Shown in pieces: positions 34,044-43,935 of a DNA stretch of 64,000 nt. Within the stretch, counting starts at the first letter, position 1. Each line of letters starts with the position of its first letter. The notes below the pieces were generated by a model. That model worked only from the letters and a program-made list of their open reading frames with translations. It searched no databases and had not been told where the DNA came from. Origin of the DNA: G965267185 sp965267185 (GTDB lineage Bacteria; Pseudomonadota; Alphaproteobacteria; UBA6615). The stretch is from assembly GCA_965267185.1 (NCBI GenBank), contig OZ253937.1, positions 3,782,001 to 3,846,000 of the forward strand, given 5' to 3'. A program made the position numbers and the translations under genes.

Positions 34044-35435
34044 CTACTCTTCGCTCTTGTTGTTTTTGGCAAGGCGCGCTGCGGCCTGCTGCAGGGCGGC
34101 GAACTCGGCGTCTCTCGTGTCGCGCACCGCGGTAAACTTCTTAAGCTCTTCGCCTTTGAGCTTCTCGCCGCTGGGAATGCGAACCGTGCGGGGATTAATT
34201 TGGCGGCCGTTTTTCAGCACCTCATAGTGTAGGTGAGGGCCGGTCGAACGGCCGGTGCTGCCCACATAACCGATGATTTGGCCTTGCTTCACGCGGGCGC
34301 CCTTGCGGGTTTTCTTGGCGAACCGCGTCATATGGGCATAGGCGGTTTGGTAGGTGCCGTTGTGGCGAATGCGGACGTAGTTGCCATAGCCGCCGTTGCG
34401 GCCCGCTTGCACGACGGTGCCGTCGCCGGCGGCATAGATCGGCGTTCCCTTCGGCGCGGCGAAGTCGACCCCTGCATGCATCCGCGTGTAGCCAAGAATC
34501 GGATGACGGCGCTTACCGAACCGCGACGATAGCCGCGCGCCATCGATCGGTGTACGCATCAAGGTTTTGCGCACGCTTTCGCCCTTGGCGTTGAAGTAGT
34601 CGAGGTTCCCCGCCGTTGTCGTGTAGCGGTAGAGCGGCAATTCGCTGTTGCGCAGGGTGAGCTTGGCGTAGTGGATGTCGCCATGGTGGACGACGTCGCC
34701 GTTTCGGCCGCGAAACTGTTCGTACATCAGTTCGAAGCTGTCGCCTTGCCAAATGTCGCGCTGAAAATCGACGTCGAAGCTGTAGATCCGGATCAGCTCG
34801 GCAAGAACGCGCGGCGGAATACCGGCGGCACTGGCGTCGACAAAGAGGCTGGTGCCGATTCCGCCGGATGCTTCGACGATCTCGCGTTCGAGTTCGCGCT
34901 CGACCTCGCTGGCGACAAAGCCGCCATCGTCACCGCGGGTGACATCGATTTGCCGGTCGTAGGAGACCGGCAGGGTAATCCGGGCAAGCACGTAACCGGC
35001 TAAATCGTCGTCCTTGGAGTCGCCCGCAACATCGGCTTCACCCGGCCCGAAGGTTATCTGCAATTCATCGCCGACATTGAGATCGCGCCTTGGGTCGTAG
35101 CTGCCCTTCAGCGACTGTATCGCCGCATGGGCAACGTTCCGCTCGGCACCGGCGCGCAGCAGTACGCCCATCAAATTGTCACCGCTCTTGACCGAAACCA
35201 CACGGGTGATCTGCGCCGGAGGCTGGCGGTCTTCCTCGGCTTCCCAGCGCAGGATAGACCGGACATAGGAAAGGGAATCGATTTGTGCGTCCACTTCGCC
35301 GGGCGGCGTCATGGAGCTTTGTCCGGCAAGAAAACCGCCAAAAAAAGCGGCGACCGGTACTGCGACAGCAATTGTGGCGGCGATCGCGAGGGTGCGGGGT
35401 TTTAACGGCCAACTAAACTTGATTTCTTGCCGCAT
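34044..35435 (-). CDS. M23 family murein endopeptidase
   Basis: 463 residues. An N-terminal signal-anchor (about 13-36, IAATIAVAVPVAAFFGGF) is followed by an OapA/LysM-like region (VVSVKSGDNLMGVLL) and a C-terminal LytM/M23 domain (about 300-415). The zinc ligands appear as HAGVDFAAPKG (H-x3-D) and the HLHYEVL pair. Such DD-endopeptidases cut peptide crosslinks in peptidoglycan during growth or division. It is monocistronic on the minus strand; the 122-bp gap to the MATE gene is AT-rich. Confidence 0.9.
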   Translation of the reverse strand: MRQEIKFSWPLKPRTLAIAATIAVAVPVAAFFGGFLAGQSSMTPPGEVDAQIDSLSYVRSILRWEAEEDRQPPAQITRVVSVKSGDNLMGVLLRAGAERNVAHAAIQSLKGSYDPRRDLNVGDELQITFGPGEADVAGDSKDDDLAGYVLARITLPVSYDRQIDVTRGDDGGFVASEVERELEREIVEASGGIGTSLFVDASAAGIPPRVLAELIRIYSFDVDFQRDIWQGDSFELMYEQFRGRNGDVVHHGDIHYAKLTLRNSELPLYRYTTTAGNLDYFNAKGESVRKTLMRTPIDGARLSSRFGKRRHPILGYTRMHAGVDFAAPKGTPIYAAGDGTVVQAGRNGGYGNYVRIRHNGTYQTAYAHMTRFAKKTRKGARVKQGQIIGYVGSTGRSTGPHLHYEVLKNGRQINPRTVRIPSGEKLKGEELKKFTAVRDTRDAEFAALQQAAARLAKNNKSEE

Positions 35436-35557
35436 CTACGCGCGCTCTTTCGTGGATATGACTGACAACCGGACCGTCAGAAGATGCGCAACGGCGATTC
35501 GAGTGTCAATCAATGATTCCAATGGTTTGCGTAACATTCCGTTAATAACCCGTAGGT

Positions 35558-36919
35558 TTAGTCGCTTCTTGTGGCGATTGTTTGTTCAATTTTGGGATAG
35601 AGAACTACCAAGGTTAGCGCCCGCACCACCATGAAGATCATGACTGACAGCCAGAGGCCATGATTTCCCAGCAGGCCCGGTAGAATTGCGATTGCCGCGG
35701 CATAGATCGCCACCGACACCACCATCGCATTGCGCATCTCCGCCGATCGCGTCGCGCCGATGAAAATGCCGTCGAGCTGATACGCCCACACTGATAATAC
35801 CGGCGAAACCACGATCCAGACCAAATAGTTGGACGTAAAAGCCCGCAGGTCGGCGATATTGGTGAACAGCCGGACGATCGTGGGGCCCGCACCGAGATAG
35901 ACTAGCGTATATCCCACCGCGACAATTGTTGCCATGGCTGTGGCGGCGACGACGCAACGGCGCAGCGACCGCCGGTCGCGTGCGCCGACCGCCTCGCCGA
36001 CGAGCGCCGAGGTTGCGTGCGCGAAACCGTCGAGACCGTGGGCCAGGAACGTTTGGAAGTTCATTAGGATCGCGTTGGCCGCCAAGACGGTGGTGCCCAG
36101 CCGCGCGCCGGTCCAGGTAAGGAGCGACCATGCGAAAATCATTGCCAACGTGCGCAGAAAAATGTCGCGGTTGACGCGGAACATTTTGCTGAGCGCTGTC
36201 GTATCGAGGATCTTCTCGCGCCGCCAACGGCCGCCGATTGCGGCGAGATGACGCATCACCAACAACAATCCGAGGAGTGCGCCGGCGTATTGGGCGATCA
36301 CCGTCGCCAGCGCAACCCCTTCGATACCCAATTCCAGGCCGAGGACGAACCACAGATCGAGGACGATGTTCAGGCCGTTGATGAAGACCTGGACCATCAG
36401 CGCCGTGCGTACATATTGCATGCCCAGCAGCCAGCCCAGCAGGCCGTAGTTGAGCAGGGTCGCCGGCGCGTCCCATACGCGGATATCGAAGTAGGCGCCG
36501 GATAGCCGCTCGACCAGGGGCGCGGCATCGATGATCGCCAACGCGCCATGGCGCACCGGCGTCTGCAAGACCAGAATTATCAGCGAGAGGCCCAGGCCCA
36601 CCATAAGGGCGCGGGCGATCACGGCGCGGATTTCATCGGTGTCGCCGCTTCCTTTGGCCTGCGCGGCAAAACCGACAGTGCCCATGTTGAGAAAGCCGAA
36701 GCCCCAATAAACGAAGCTGAAAATCATCGCGCCGACGGCAACCGCGCCGACGTAAGCCGCATCCGGCAAATGGCCCATCATTGCGGTATCGACGGCGCCG
36801 AGCATCGGCACCGTTAGGTTCGATAATATGGTGGGCCAGGATAGGCTCCAAATGCGTCTGTAGGGGCCGCCGCGGATGCTCTCGGCCCAGCTGCCAGCTT
36901 TGTTCGCCGTTGCCGTCAC
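35558..36919 (-). CDS. MATE family efflux transporter (DinF-like)
   Basis: 453 residues with 12 hydrophobic spans in two related halves. N-terminal LSWPTILSNLTVPMLGAVDTAMMGHL is the MATE opening pattern (given here in two parts of the protein's first helices, residues 22-50). The eukaryote-like/DinF subgroup is suggested by GLDGFAHATSALVGEAVGARDR in the second half, cut here only as a motif description. MATE proteins expel cationic drugs or metabolites using sodium or proton gradients. Substrate unknown. It follows the GGT-like gene by 24 bp on the same strand and could be cotranscribed. Confidence 0.9.
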   Translation of the reverse strand: MTATANKAGSWAESIRGGPYRRIWSLSWPTILSNLTVPMLGAVDTAMMGHLPDAAYVGAVAVGAMIFSFVYWGFGFLNMGTVGFAAQAKGSGDTDEIRAVIARALMVGLGLSLIILVLQTPVRHGALAIIDAAPLVERLSGAYFDIRVWDAPATLLNYGLLGWLLGMQYVRTALMVQVFINGLNIVLDLWFVLGLELGIEGVALATVIAQYAGALLGLLLVMRHLAAIGGRWRREKILDTTALSKMFRVNRDIFLRTLAMIFAWSLLTWTGARLGTTVLAANAILMNFQTFLAHGLDGFAHATSALVGEAVGARDRRSLRRCVVAATAMATIVAVGYTLVYLGAGPTIVRLFTNIADLRAFTSNYLVWIVVSPVLSVWAYQLDGIFIGATRSAEMRNAMVVSVAIYAAAIAILPGLLGNHGLWLSVMIFMVVRALTLVVLYPKIEQTIATRSD

Positions 36920-36943
36920 GGAGACGCTAGTCCTGCGATGAGG

Positions 36944-38752
36944 TTAGCGGCCAACCGCGTAGGCCTCCTGGAAGCGCGGATGAGCGGCGCCTTTAAGCAG
37001 CCAACCGGTGTCGGTGCGCTCGCGGCCTACCGCCGCCAGACGGCCCAAATCCCAGTCGCCGACCGTCTCAATGCGGTGACCGCGATTACGCAACGCGTCG
37101 AGGGTCTCGCTGGGAATGCGAGCCTCCGCTTTCACTTTGGCGGGCTGGAATGTGCGCGGGTAGAAGCTCGAGGGCAGATGATCGGTGTGGAAGTTCGGCG
37201 CGTCGATTGCCGCCTGCAAGTCCATGCCGTGGTGGATATGGCGCAGGAACATAGTCAACGCCCACTGGTCCTGCGCGTCGCCACCGGGCGTTCCGAAGCC
37301 GAGTACCGGCTGCCCGTCGCGCAGGGCGAGAGTTGGACTCAGCGTGGTTCGTGGCCGGATGCCGGGTTGCAATGTTGTCGGGAAGCCGGGCTGGAGCCAA
37401 AACATCTGCGCGCGGGTGCCGAGGCAAAACCCCAGCGCCGGAATTACAGGCGACGACTGCAGCCAGCCGCCGCTCGGCATGCAGGTCACCATATTGCCGA
37501 ACCGGTCGGTAGCATCGAGATGCACCGTATCGCCATCGGCCGGTCCGTGGCTGGCGTCGCTGCGTGCTGCGTTCGGCTCTCCTACACCCGCCGGGAGCGC
37601 CACCGCGTCGTCCTCGTCGAGGGTCGCGAACTCCGCCAAATGGGGCTCACGTCCATCGGGACTACCGGGGCGAAGTTCTAAGGAGGCCTGCGTTTCGATC
37701 AGGCTACGGCGCGCGTCGTTATAGGACTCCGACAGCAGGGTTGCCAGCGGGACATCGTGCACGTTCGGGTCGCCGTACCAGGCTTCCCGGTCGGCGAGCG
37801 CCAGCTTGGCGCACTCGATCTGGGTATGCATGAAGTCCGGGCCCAACGGGTCCATTGCCGCAAGGTCGAAGCCCTTCAACAAGGCCAATTGCTGCAGGAA
37901 GACGGGTCCCTGGCTCCAGGGGCCCGGCTTGCACAATGTGTAGCCGTGATAGTCGTAAGTGGCGGGGTCCTCGACGGTGGGCTGCCAGCGCGCCATATCG
38001 TCGCCGGTCAAGAGGCCGCCATGGACCTCGTCAGAGCTGTCGAGCCATTCGGTTTCGCGGCAAAAACGATCGATCTCCTCGGCAATGAAGCCTTCGTAAA
38101 ACACGCGCCGCCCCGCCTCGACGATGTCCTCGCGGCTGCCGCCTTGGGCTTCCGCCTCGCGCAGCAGTCTCTCATAGGTGTCGGCGAGCACTGGATTGCG
38201 GTGTAGTGAGCCCACCACCGGCGGTTCATCGTTGACCAAGTAGGTCGCAGCCGAGGTCGGCCATGAGGTGCGGAACATCTCGGCGACATTGTCGATCACC
38301 GTGCGCATCATCGGCACCACCGCATAGCCGTTGCGCGCGTAGTCTATTGCCGGCTGAATGACGTCGCCCAAGGGGAGGGTGCCGTAATCGCGCAACAGCA
38401 GCATCCAGGCGCCGAAGGCGCCGGGGACGCACGGCGCCAGCAAGCCCGTACCGGGCACCATCTCGAGGCCGAGTTGCGCAAACCGTTCGAGGGTGGCGGC
38501 CTGCGGCGAGACCCCTTGGCCGCAAATAACCTGGGTTTTGCCGGTCGCCGCGTTGTGCAACACGATCGGCAAGTCGCCGCCGGGACCGTTCTGGTAGGGG
38601 TGCACGACCTGCAGTGCCAGGCCGGTCGCCACGGCGGCGTCGAAGGCGTTGCCGCCCTTTTCGAGCATGGCCCAACCGGCCATTGTGGCTAGATAGTGGG
38701 TCGACGTGACCATCCCAAATGTGCCACGAATTTCGGGTCGTGTGGTAAACAT
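36944..38752 (-). CDS. gamma-glutamyltransferase family protein
   Basis: 602 residues from the ATG ending at 38752, chosen for the AAAGG six bases upstream and the family start (TTRPEIRGTFGMVTSTHYLA). The N-terminal segment GWAMLEKGGNAFDAAVA is the GGT hallmark. The autocleavage nucleophile is expected at Thr409, in GDTVHLDATD, giving a large and a small subunit. No signal peptide is visible, so it may be cytoplasmic. It is divergent from dgcN-dgcA across 94 bp. Substrate could be gamma-glutamyl peptides; context suggests D-glutamyl ones, which is inference. Confidence 0.88.
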   Translation of the reverse strand: MFTTRPEIRGTFGMVTSTHYLATMAGWAMLEKGGNAFDAAVATGLALQVVHPYQNGPGGDLPIVLHNAATGKTQVICGQGVSPQAATLERFAQLGLEMVPGTGLLAPCVPGAFGAWMLLLRDYGTLPLGDVIQPAIDYARNGYAVVPMMRTVIDNVAEMFRTSWPTSAATYLVNDEPPVVGSLHRNPVLADTYERLLREAEAQGGSREDIVEAGRRVFYEGFIAEEIDRFCRETEWLDSSDEVHGGLLTGDDMARWQPTVEDPATYDYHGYTLCKPGPWSQGPVFLQQLALLKGFDLAAMDPLGPDFMHTQIECAKLALADREAWYGDPNVHDVPLATLLSESYNDARRSLIETQASLELRPGSPDGREPHLAEFATLDEDDAVALPAGVGEPNAARSDASHGPADGDTVHLDATDRFGNMVTCMPSGGWLQSSPVIPALGFCLGTRAQMFWLQPGFPTTLQPGIRPRTTLSPTLALRDGQPVLGFGTPGGDAQDQWALTMFLRHIHHGMDLQAAIDAPNFHTDHLPSSFYPRTFQPAKVKAEARIPSETLDALRNRGHRIETVGDWDLGRLAAVGRERTDTGWLLKGAAHPRFQEAYAVGR

Positions 38753-38846
38753 AAGATGCCTTTCGAGGCGACGAGGCCATCGGACGACCATAGCCTTGGC
38801 GGGCAGTTTGCAGCAACCGGGGCCGCGACGGGTAGGCGGGAAAGCG

Positions 38847-39848
38847 ATGAGAATAGACCACCCCTATTTGATGTTTCTGGGCGATGCGCCCGATCAGTTG
38901 GCCGCTAAAACCGCCAACGGCATTGTTCATTGGCGGCGCGACTGGTGCTTGGGCCAGCTCAAGCTTGCGGGATGCAATGCCGATTTGGGGTTGCCGGAGA
39001 TGACCATTGCCGATGCGGTCACCGCTGGCTGCCGCACGCTCGTGATCGGCGTCGCCAATCGCGGCGGGATCATTCCTGGCACGTGGATACCCACGCTCGT
39101 TGAGGCGATAGAGGCCGGGATGGATATTGCCGCCGGCTTGCACCAGCGGATCGCCGATATCGAAGAACTCGCCAGTGCGGCAGCCGCGAACCAGCGCCAG
39201 CTATTCGATGTGCGCCACCCCACGCAGACCTTCGATGTCGGCTCAGGCGCGCGGCGTTCCGGCAAGCGCCTGCTCACCGTCGGCACCGATTGCTCGGTGG
39301 GCAAAATGTATACGGCATTGGCGATCGAGCAGGAGCTGCAGGCGCGCGAGGTGAAGGCCGATTTTCGCGCCACCGGTCAGACTGGAATCTTTATTGCCGG
39401 CGAGGGCGTTTCCGTCGATGCCGTGGTCTCCGACTTTATTTCCGGCGCTACCGAGTGGCTATCGCCGGCCAACGATTCCGATCATTGGGATCTCGTCGAG
39501 GGCCAAGGCTCGTTGTTCCATCCGTCTTATGCGGGCGTCACCATGGGGCTCGTTCACGGCGCGCAGCCGGACGCGTTGGTGCTTTGTCACGAACCGACAC
39601 GGCAGCATATGCGCGGGCTCCCGCACCAGCAGCTTCCCGATGTTCAGGCCTGCATCGATGGCCACGTGACCGCCGCGCAGCTCACCAACCCCGATGCGGT
39701 TTGCATCGGGGTTGCGGTCAATACATCAAACGTCTCGAACGAGGCCGAGCGGCGGAGCTGTCTATCGGAGATCGAAGACCGGACCGGGTTGCCGGCGGTC
39801 GACCCGGTGATCGACGGCGTGGCGGCGCTCGTTGACCGGCTGAACTAG
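38847..39848 (+). CDS. dgcN: DUF1611 N-acetyltransferase of the D-glutamate catabolic type (DgcN-like)
   Basis: 333 residues from ATG 38847; 47 upstream codons that overlap the divergent GGT gene are excluded. The N-terminal domain (1-125) ends before a P-loop-like motif VGTDCSVGKMYTAL (about 145-157), which with GQTGIFIAGEG is the DUF1611 signature. In marine proteobacteria this family, as DgcN, acetylates D-glutamate, and the partner epimerase then yields N-acetyl-L-glutamate. The adjacent DgcA-like gene 11 bp downstream supports that role here. Assignment rests on family and neighbourhood, not on specific active-site residues. Confidence 0.8.
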   Translation: MRIDHPYLMFLGDAPDQLAAKTANGIVHWRRDWCLGQLKLAGCNADLGLPEMTIADAVTAGCRTLVIGVANRGGIIPGTWIPTLVEAIEAGMDIAAGLHQRIADIEELASAAAANQRQLFDVRHPTQTFDVGSGARRSGKRLLTVGTDCSVGKMYTALAIEQELQAREVKADFRATGQTGIFIAGEGVSVDAVVSDFISGATEWLSPANDSDHWDLVEGQGSLFHPSYAGVTMGLVHGAQPDALVLCHEPTRQHMRGLPHQQLPDVQACIDGHVTAAQLTNPDAVCIGVAVNTSNVSNEAERRSCLSEIEDRTGLPAVDPVIDGVAALVDRLN

Positions 39849-39859
39849 CGCGGTTCATC

Positions 39860-40840
39860 GTGGCGACTCTAGAGGCGCGGATCGAGACATTTCCGCTGCG
39901 CGAGCGCTTTACGATATCGCGGGGCAGCAAGACCGAGACAATTGTGGTCACCGCCGAGCTTCGCGATGGCGACTATCGGGGCCGTGGCGAATGCGGGCCG
40001 AATATCCGCTACGACGAAACGCCGGAGAGCGTTATCGACGCCATCCGCGCCATGGCGCAACCGGTCGCTGACGGTCTCGACCGCATTGGCCTGCAGCAGG
40101 CGATGCCGCCAGGTGCGGCGCGCAACGCCATCGATTGTGCCTTCTGGGATTTGGAAGCTAAACGGAGCGGGCAGCCGGTTTGGACCCTCGCAGGTCTAGC
40201 CGAGCTCGCGCCGATTGAAACGGCATTCACCTTGAGCGTCGATACACCCGAGGCGATGGCGGCTGCGGCGCGTGCCAATGCCTCGCGGCCCCTGCTCAAG
40301 TTGAAATTGACCGGTCCTGGCGATCTCGACCGGGTTCGGGCGGTGCGCGCTGGCGTGCCCGATGCCCGCCTTATCGTCGACGCCAACGAAGCCTGGAACG
40401 CGGAAGATTTCGGCGCTTTGGCGGCGGAGCTTGCCCGTGTTGGGGTCGAGATGATCGAGCAACCATTACCCGCGGGCGCGGATGCTGCGTTGGCGAAGGT
40501 CGATCATCCGGTGCCCATCTGCGCCGACGAATCTTGCCGGGACAGCTCCAGCGTTGCCGGGCTCGCGGACCGCTACGACATGGTGAACATCAAGCTCGAT
40601 AAAACCGGCGGACTTACCGAAGCCCTGAAGACCGCTGCGGCGGCGAGGGCAGTGGGGCTCGAAACGATGGTCGGTTGCATGGTGGGAACCAGTTTGGCGA
40701 TGGCGCCGGCGCATCTCGTCGCGCAAGGGGCGAAACTTGTCGATTTGGACGGTCCCTTGCTGCTGGCGGAAGACCGCGAGCCACCGTTGGAGGTGCAGGG
40801 CAGCTCAATGAAGCCACCTAGTCCTGCGCTATGGGGCTAG
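39860..40840 (+). CDS. dgcA: enolase-superfamily epimerase, probable N-acetyl-D-glutamate racemase (DgcA-like)
   Basis: 326 residues from a GTG with a poor ribosome site, suggesting coupling to dgcN. The capping domain starts RIETFPLRERFTISRG, then the barrel carries the K-x-K base (LKLKLTG, about 150-156), acidic metal ligands in VDANEAW, EQPLP and ADESC, and the second-side lysine in NIKLDKTGG. This is the dipeptide epimerase subgroup. The alternative is an L-Ala-D/L-Glu epimerase of murein recycling; the linked DUF1611 gene favours the N-acetyl-D-glutamate reaction. Confidence 0.82.
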   Translation: MATLEARIETFPLRERFTISRGSKTETIVVTAELRDGDYRGRGECGPNIRYDETPESVIDAIRAMAQPVADGLDRIGLQQAMPPGAARNAIDCAFWDLEAKRSGQPVWTLAGLAELAPIETAFTLSVDTPEAMAAAARANASRPLLKLKLTGPGDLDRVRAVRAGVPDARLIVDANEAWNAEDFGALAAELARVGVEMIEQPLPAGADAALAKVDHPVPICADESCRDSSSVAGLADRYDMVNIKLDKTGGLTEALKTAAAARAVGLETMVGCMVGTSLAMAPAHLVAQGAKLVDLDGPLLLAEDREPPLEVQGSSMKPPSPALWG

Positions 40841-40900
40841 ATTCGACCTATAAGGGCATGACGGTTTGGATACTGTGGACTACCCGAGTATTCTCCGGCA

Positions 40901-43900
40901 ATGACTGTAGCGTCGGACAAATCTGATCCAATTGGCAATGTTGGCATGCTACCTGCGAGCGAGCTCGCGGCGATGGCCGAACGCGTTCGCGTGGCCCAGT
41001 TTACCGCGCTCCACAGACAGAGCCGGCTTTCTAATTTAGCGTCTCCCACCGTTGCGGCGATTACCAGCGTTGTCTTATGGGACGAGGTCAGCAATGTCCG
41101 AATTCTTGTTTGGCTTGCGCTTGTTGTTGCCGCCAGCATCGCCCGCGCAATCGTCTACCACCGGTTTAACCAAGCCTCTGCGCAGCGCAGGTCGATTTCT
41201 CAGTCGACGCAATGGGCGTTTCTGATAACGGCTTTCCTCAGTGGACTGGCATGGGGCGGTGGCATGCCGTTCCTGTTCTCCGACACGAATTTTACACTGC
41301 AAACATTCCTGATCGTCGTGATTCTGGGCATCGGAGCCGGTGCTACGGCCGGTTTTGGGCCTTATTTTCCGGCGCTGGCGGCCTATGTCGTGCCGTTGAC
41401 CATTCCGATATCCGCCATTCTTCTGGCGCAACAGACCTTGATGCACGTTGCGCTGGGGACATTTGGGCTCATTTTTCTCATCGTTTTGCTTTTGCTTGGG
41501 TCGGTGGCCCATCGCAACTTTGCGTCGAACGTACGGTTGGAGTTCGAGAACGCCTACTTGGCCCTCGGGCTGAGACATGCGCAACGACGGCTGGAAGACG
41601 CTGTCGACGGCATGTCGGAAGCGTTCGGATTGTTCGATGCTGACGACCGGTTGATTTTGGCCAACGAACGTTTGCGAGAATTGCTTCCGGGGCTGAACGA
41701 GTACGCCGTCGCTAACATCACTTATGAGGATTTCGTCCGGTTACTGGCGAAAGCAGTCGTGGCGGACGCGGACGAAGAGCGGGCCGAAAGTTGGGCGGAG
41801 TGGTTTATACGCCGCCGGTCGCTTGAGGGAACTCGCGAAATTGGCCTGGCCAACGGTGTCTGGTTACGGGTTAGCGAACAGCCGACGAGCGATGGTGGGG
41901 TTGTCGCAGTATTTTCAGACCTTACTCAGTTGAAGAACAGAGAGGCCGCGTTAGCGAACAGCGAACGGCGATTTCGTGATTATACCGAGGCGGCGTCCGA
42001 TTGGGTTTGGGAGCTCGATGCCGATCTGCGTTTTTCTTTTGTTAGTGAGCGGCATACCGAAGTGTCCGGGTTCGGCCCGGAATATCTCATCGGAAAGAAG
42101 GCGAGTGACCAGCCGTCGCTCGATCAGGATTCGGATTGGCGCGCGATCGTTCAGGCGGTTTCTGAACGGAAACCGTTTCGTAATTGCCGGGTGAGCCGTC
42201 CGGACGTTAACGGAGAGCCGTTCTACTTCCTGTCCAGTGGCATACCGATTTTTTCCGATAGCGGAGAGTTCATGGGTTATCGGGGAACCGGTAACGATAT
42301 TACGGAGATGCGCCGTGATCAGCAGGAGTTGGTAGAAAAAACGGCTTTGCTTCATGCGACGTTGGAGGGGATGGGGGAGGGGATTCTTGTTCTCGACCGG
42401 TCGCAACGTGTGATGCTGGTTAATAAACAACTGCAACGGCTGCTCGAGCCACCGCCTGAACTGATTGGTGTCGGCGCATCTTTTGCCAGAATTGCTGAAC
42501 TGCTCGAAGTCGACGACGAGCCCACCTCTCCGGATGACCGGCAACTGCGCCGACCGACCATCGCCGATCTGACGGCAGCAGGCGAGGCATTTCAAAGAGA
42601 ACATAAAAGCCCGTCCGGTAAACGCCTCCTGTTGCGGGCGAATCCGCTTAGCGACGGCGGTTGGGTGCTATTGCTAACCGATGTTACCGCGGAGCGCACC
42701 GCAATTGCCGCGTTGGAAGAAAGCGAAGACCGATACCGTCAGCTCGTCGAAAACTCACCGGACCTGATTTCAATCCATCAAGATGGCCGGTTCGTCTTTG
42801 TCAATCCAGCGGGTGCGCGCTTGGCCGGCGTCTCCTCGCCGGACGAGCTGATCGGCCGCCGGATACTCGATTTCGTACATCCCGATGATCAAGCCGATCT
42901 TCGCTTATCCAAACCAACCGTTGAGGTGGATGGCGTGGGGGAACCTTCTTACGAATTTCGCGCCGTGCGTGCCGACGGTACGGAATTCGATGCTGAAGGG
43001 GTAAGCATGGAGTTTACCTATCGCGGCAAGCCCGCGATCCTCGGCATTCTGCGCGACATCACGGAGCGTAAGTTGGCGGAGGCTCAGCTGGTGCAAGTGT
43101 CGAAACTGGCAACGCTGGGAGAGCTGGCGGCCGGGATAACCCACGAACTCAATCAGCCGCTTAACGTCGTGCGCATGGCCGCCGATTCCAGTCTGATTTT
43201 AATGGAAGACGGCAAGACGGACTCCGACTTTGAACGCCGGCAGTTCGAGCGCATATCCGCCCAGGCGGTGCGCATGGCCGACATCATCAGCCACATGCGC
43301 GCTTTCAGCCGCCGCGAAGACGACGATAGCGAGCGCGAATTAATCGATCCTCTGAAGAGCGTGACCGATGCCGTTTCACTGGTGCGCGAGCAATACGCTG
43401 CCGACAATGTGCATATCGATGTCAAACTGCCGCCTGATGTTGGCCGGGTCTACGGCAGTCCGATTCGTCTTGAACAGGTCATTCTGAACTTGTTGACCAA
43501 CGCTCATGATGCCCTCGTTCTGGAGCGGGTCGATCCGTCATCAGGCCGCGCGTTCAGATCGGTTCAGTCGGGACGAATCGAGGTATCATTGCGATTCGAA
43601 ACGTACACAGCTGGCGGTCTGGACGGCAGACAAACCGACATTGTTATTTGCATTGACGACAATGGAGGCGGTATACCGGAAGATGTACTAGACCGTGTGT
43701 TTGACCCATTCTTTACAACCAAAAGATCGGGTCAGGGTACGGGCCTTGGATTGGCGATCGGATACAATATCGTCGATAGAATGGGAGGACGTATTGTGGC
43801 ATCAAACGGCCTTGAGGGGGCTCGCTTCGAAGTTTGGTTGCCGATCGTGAACGATGCGGACATCGGTGAACCGGCGCCGGCACATGCGCCACCCAGCCGC

Positions 43901-43921
43901 GCTACCGGACAAAAACTGTGA
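40901..43921 (+). CDS. membrane PAS-domain sensor histidine kinase
   Basis: 1006 residues. About six hydrophobic spans lie in residues 45-205, followed by a PAS-like series (about 225-345, 350-465, 470-590 and 605-730, the third with GMGEGILVLDRSQRV). The DHp helix carries His748 in AAGITHELNQPLN. The ATPase domain shows the N box LNLLTNAHDAL, DDNGGGIPEDV and the GQGTGLGLAI lid. There is no receiver domain at the C-terminus. A single-domain response regulator follows 14 bp later, so the pair forms one operon. No periplasmic loop is large enough to be a classic ligand domain; sensing is probably by the PAS modules or the membrane. Confidence 0.92.
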   Translation: MTVASDKSDPIGNVGMLPASELAAMAERVRVAQFTALHRQSRLSNLASPTVAAITSVVLWDEVSNVRILVWLALVVAASIARAIVYHRFNQASAQRRSISQSTQWAFLITAFLSGLAWGGGMPFLFSDTNFTLQTFLIVVILGIGAGATAGFGPYFPALAAYVVPLTIPISAILLAQQTLMHVALGTFGLIFLIVLLLLGSVAHRNFASNVRLEFENAYLALGLRHAQRRLEDAVDGMSEAFGLFDADDRLILANERLRELLPGLNEYAVANITYEDFVRLLAKAVVADADEERAESWAEWFIRRRSLEGTREIGLANGVWLRVSEQPTSDGGVVAVFSDLTQLKNREAALANSERRFRDYTEAASDWVWELDADLRFSFVSERHTEVSGFGPEYLIGKKASDQPSLDQDSDWRAIVQAVSERKPFRNCRVSRPDVNGEPFYFLSSGIPIFSDSGEFMGYRGTGNDITEMRRDQQELVEKTALLHATLEGMGEGILVLDRSQRVMLVNKQLQRLLEPPPELIGVGASFARIAELLEVDDEPTSPDDRQLRRPTIADLTAAGEAFQREHKSPSGKRLLLRANPLSDGGWVLLLTDVTAERTAIAALEESEDRYRQLVENSPDLISIHQDGRFVFVNPAGARLAGVSSPDELIGRRILDFVHPDDQADLRLSKPTVEVDGVGEPSYEFRAVRADGTEFDAEGVSMEFTYRGKPAILGILRDITERKLAEAQLVQVSKLATLGELAAGITHELNQPLNVVRMAADSSLILMEDGKTDSDFERRQFERISAQAVRMADIISHMRAFSRREDDDSERELIDPLKSVTDAVSLVREQYAADNVHIDVKLPPDVGRVYGSPIRLEQVILNLLTNAHDALVLERVDPSSGRAFRSVQSGRIEVSLRFETYTAGGLDGRQTDIVICIDDNGGGIPEDVLDRVFDPFFTTKRSGQGTGLGLAIGYNIVDRMGGRIVASNGLEGARFEVWLPIVNDADIGEPAPAHAPPSRATGQKL

Positions 43922-43935
43922 GCTAAGGGCTGACG

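Noticed and set aside
38753..38846. 47-codon N-terminal extension of DgcN, and the 13-codon extension of the GGT-like protein
   Set aside because: The two extensions overlap each other in the divergent region and neither resembles its family; the internal ATGs have better ribosome sites.
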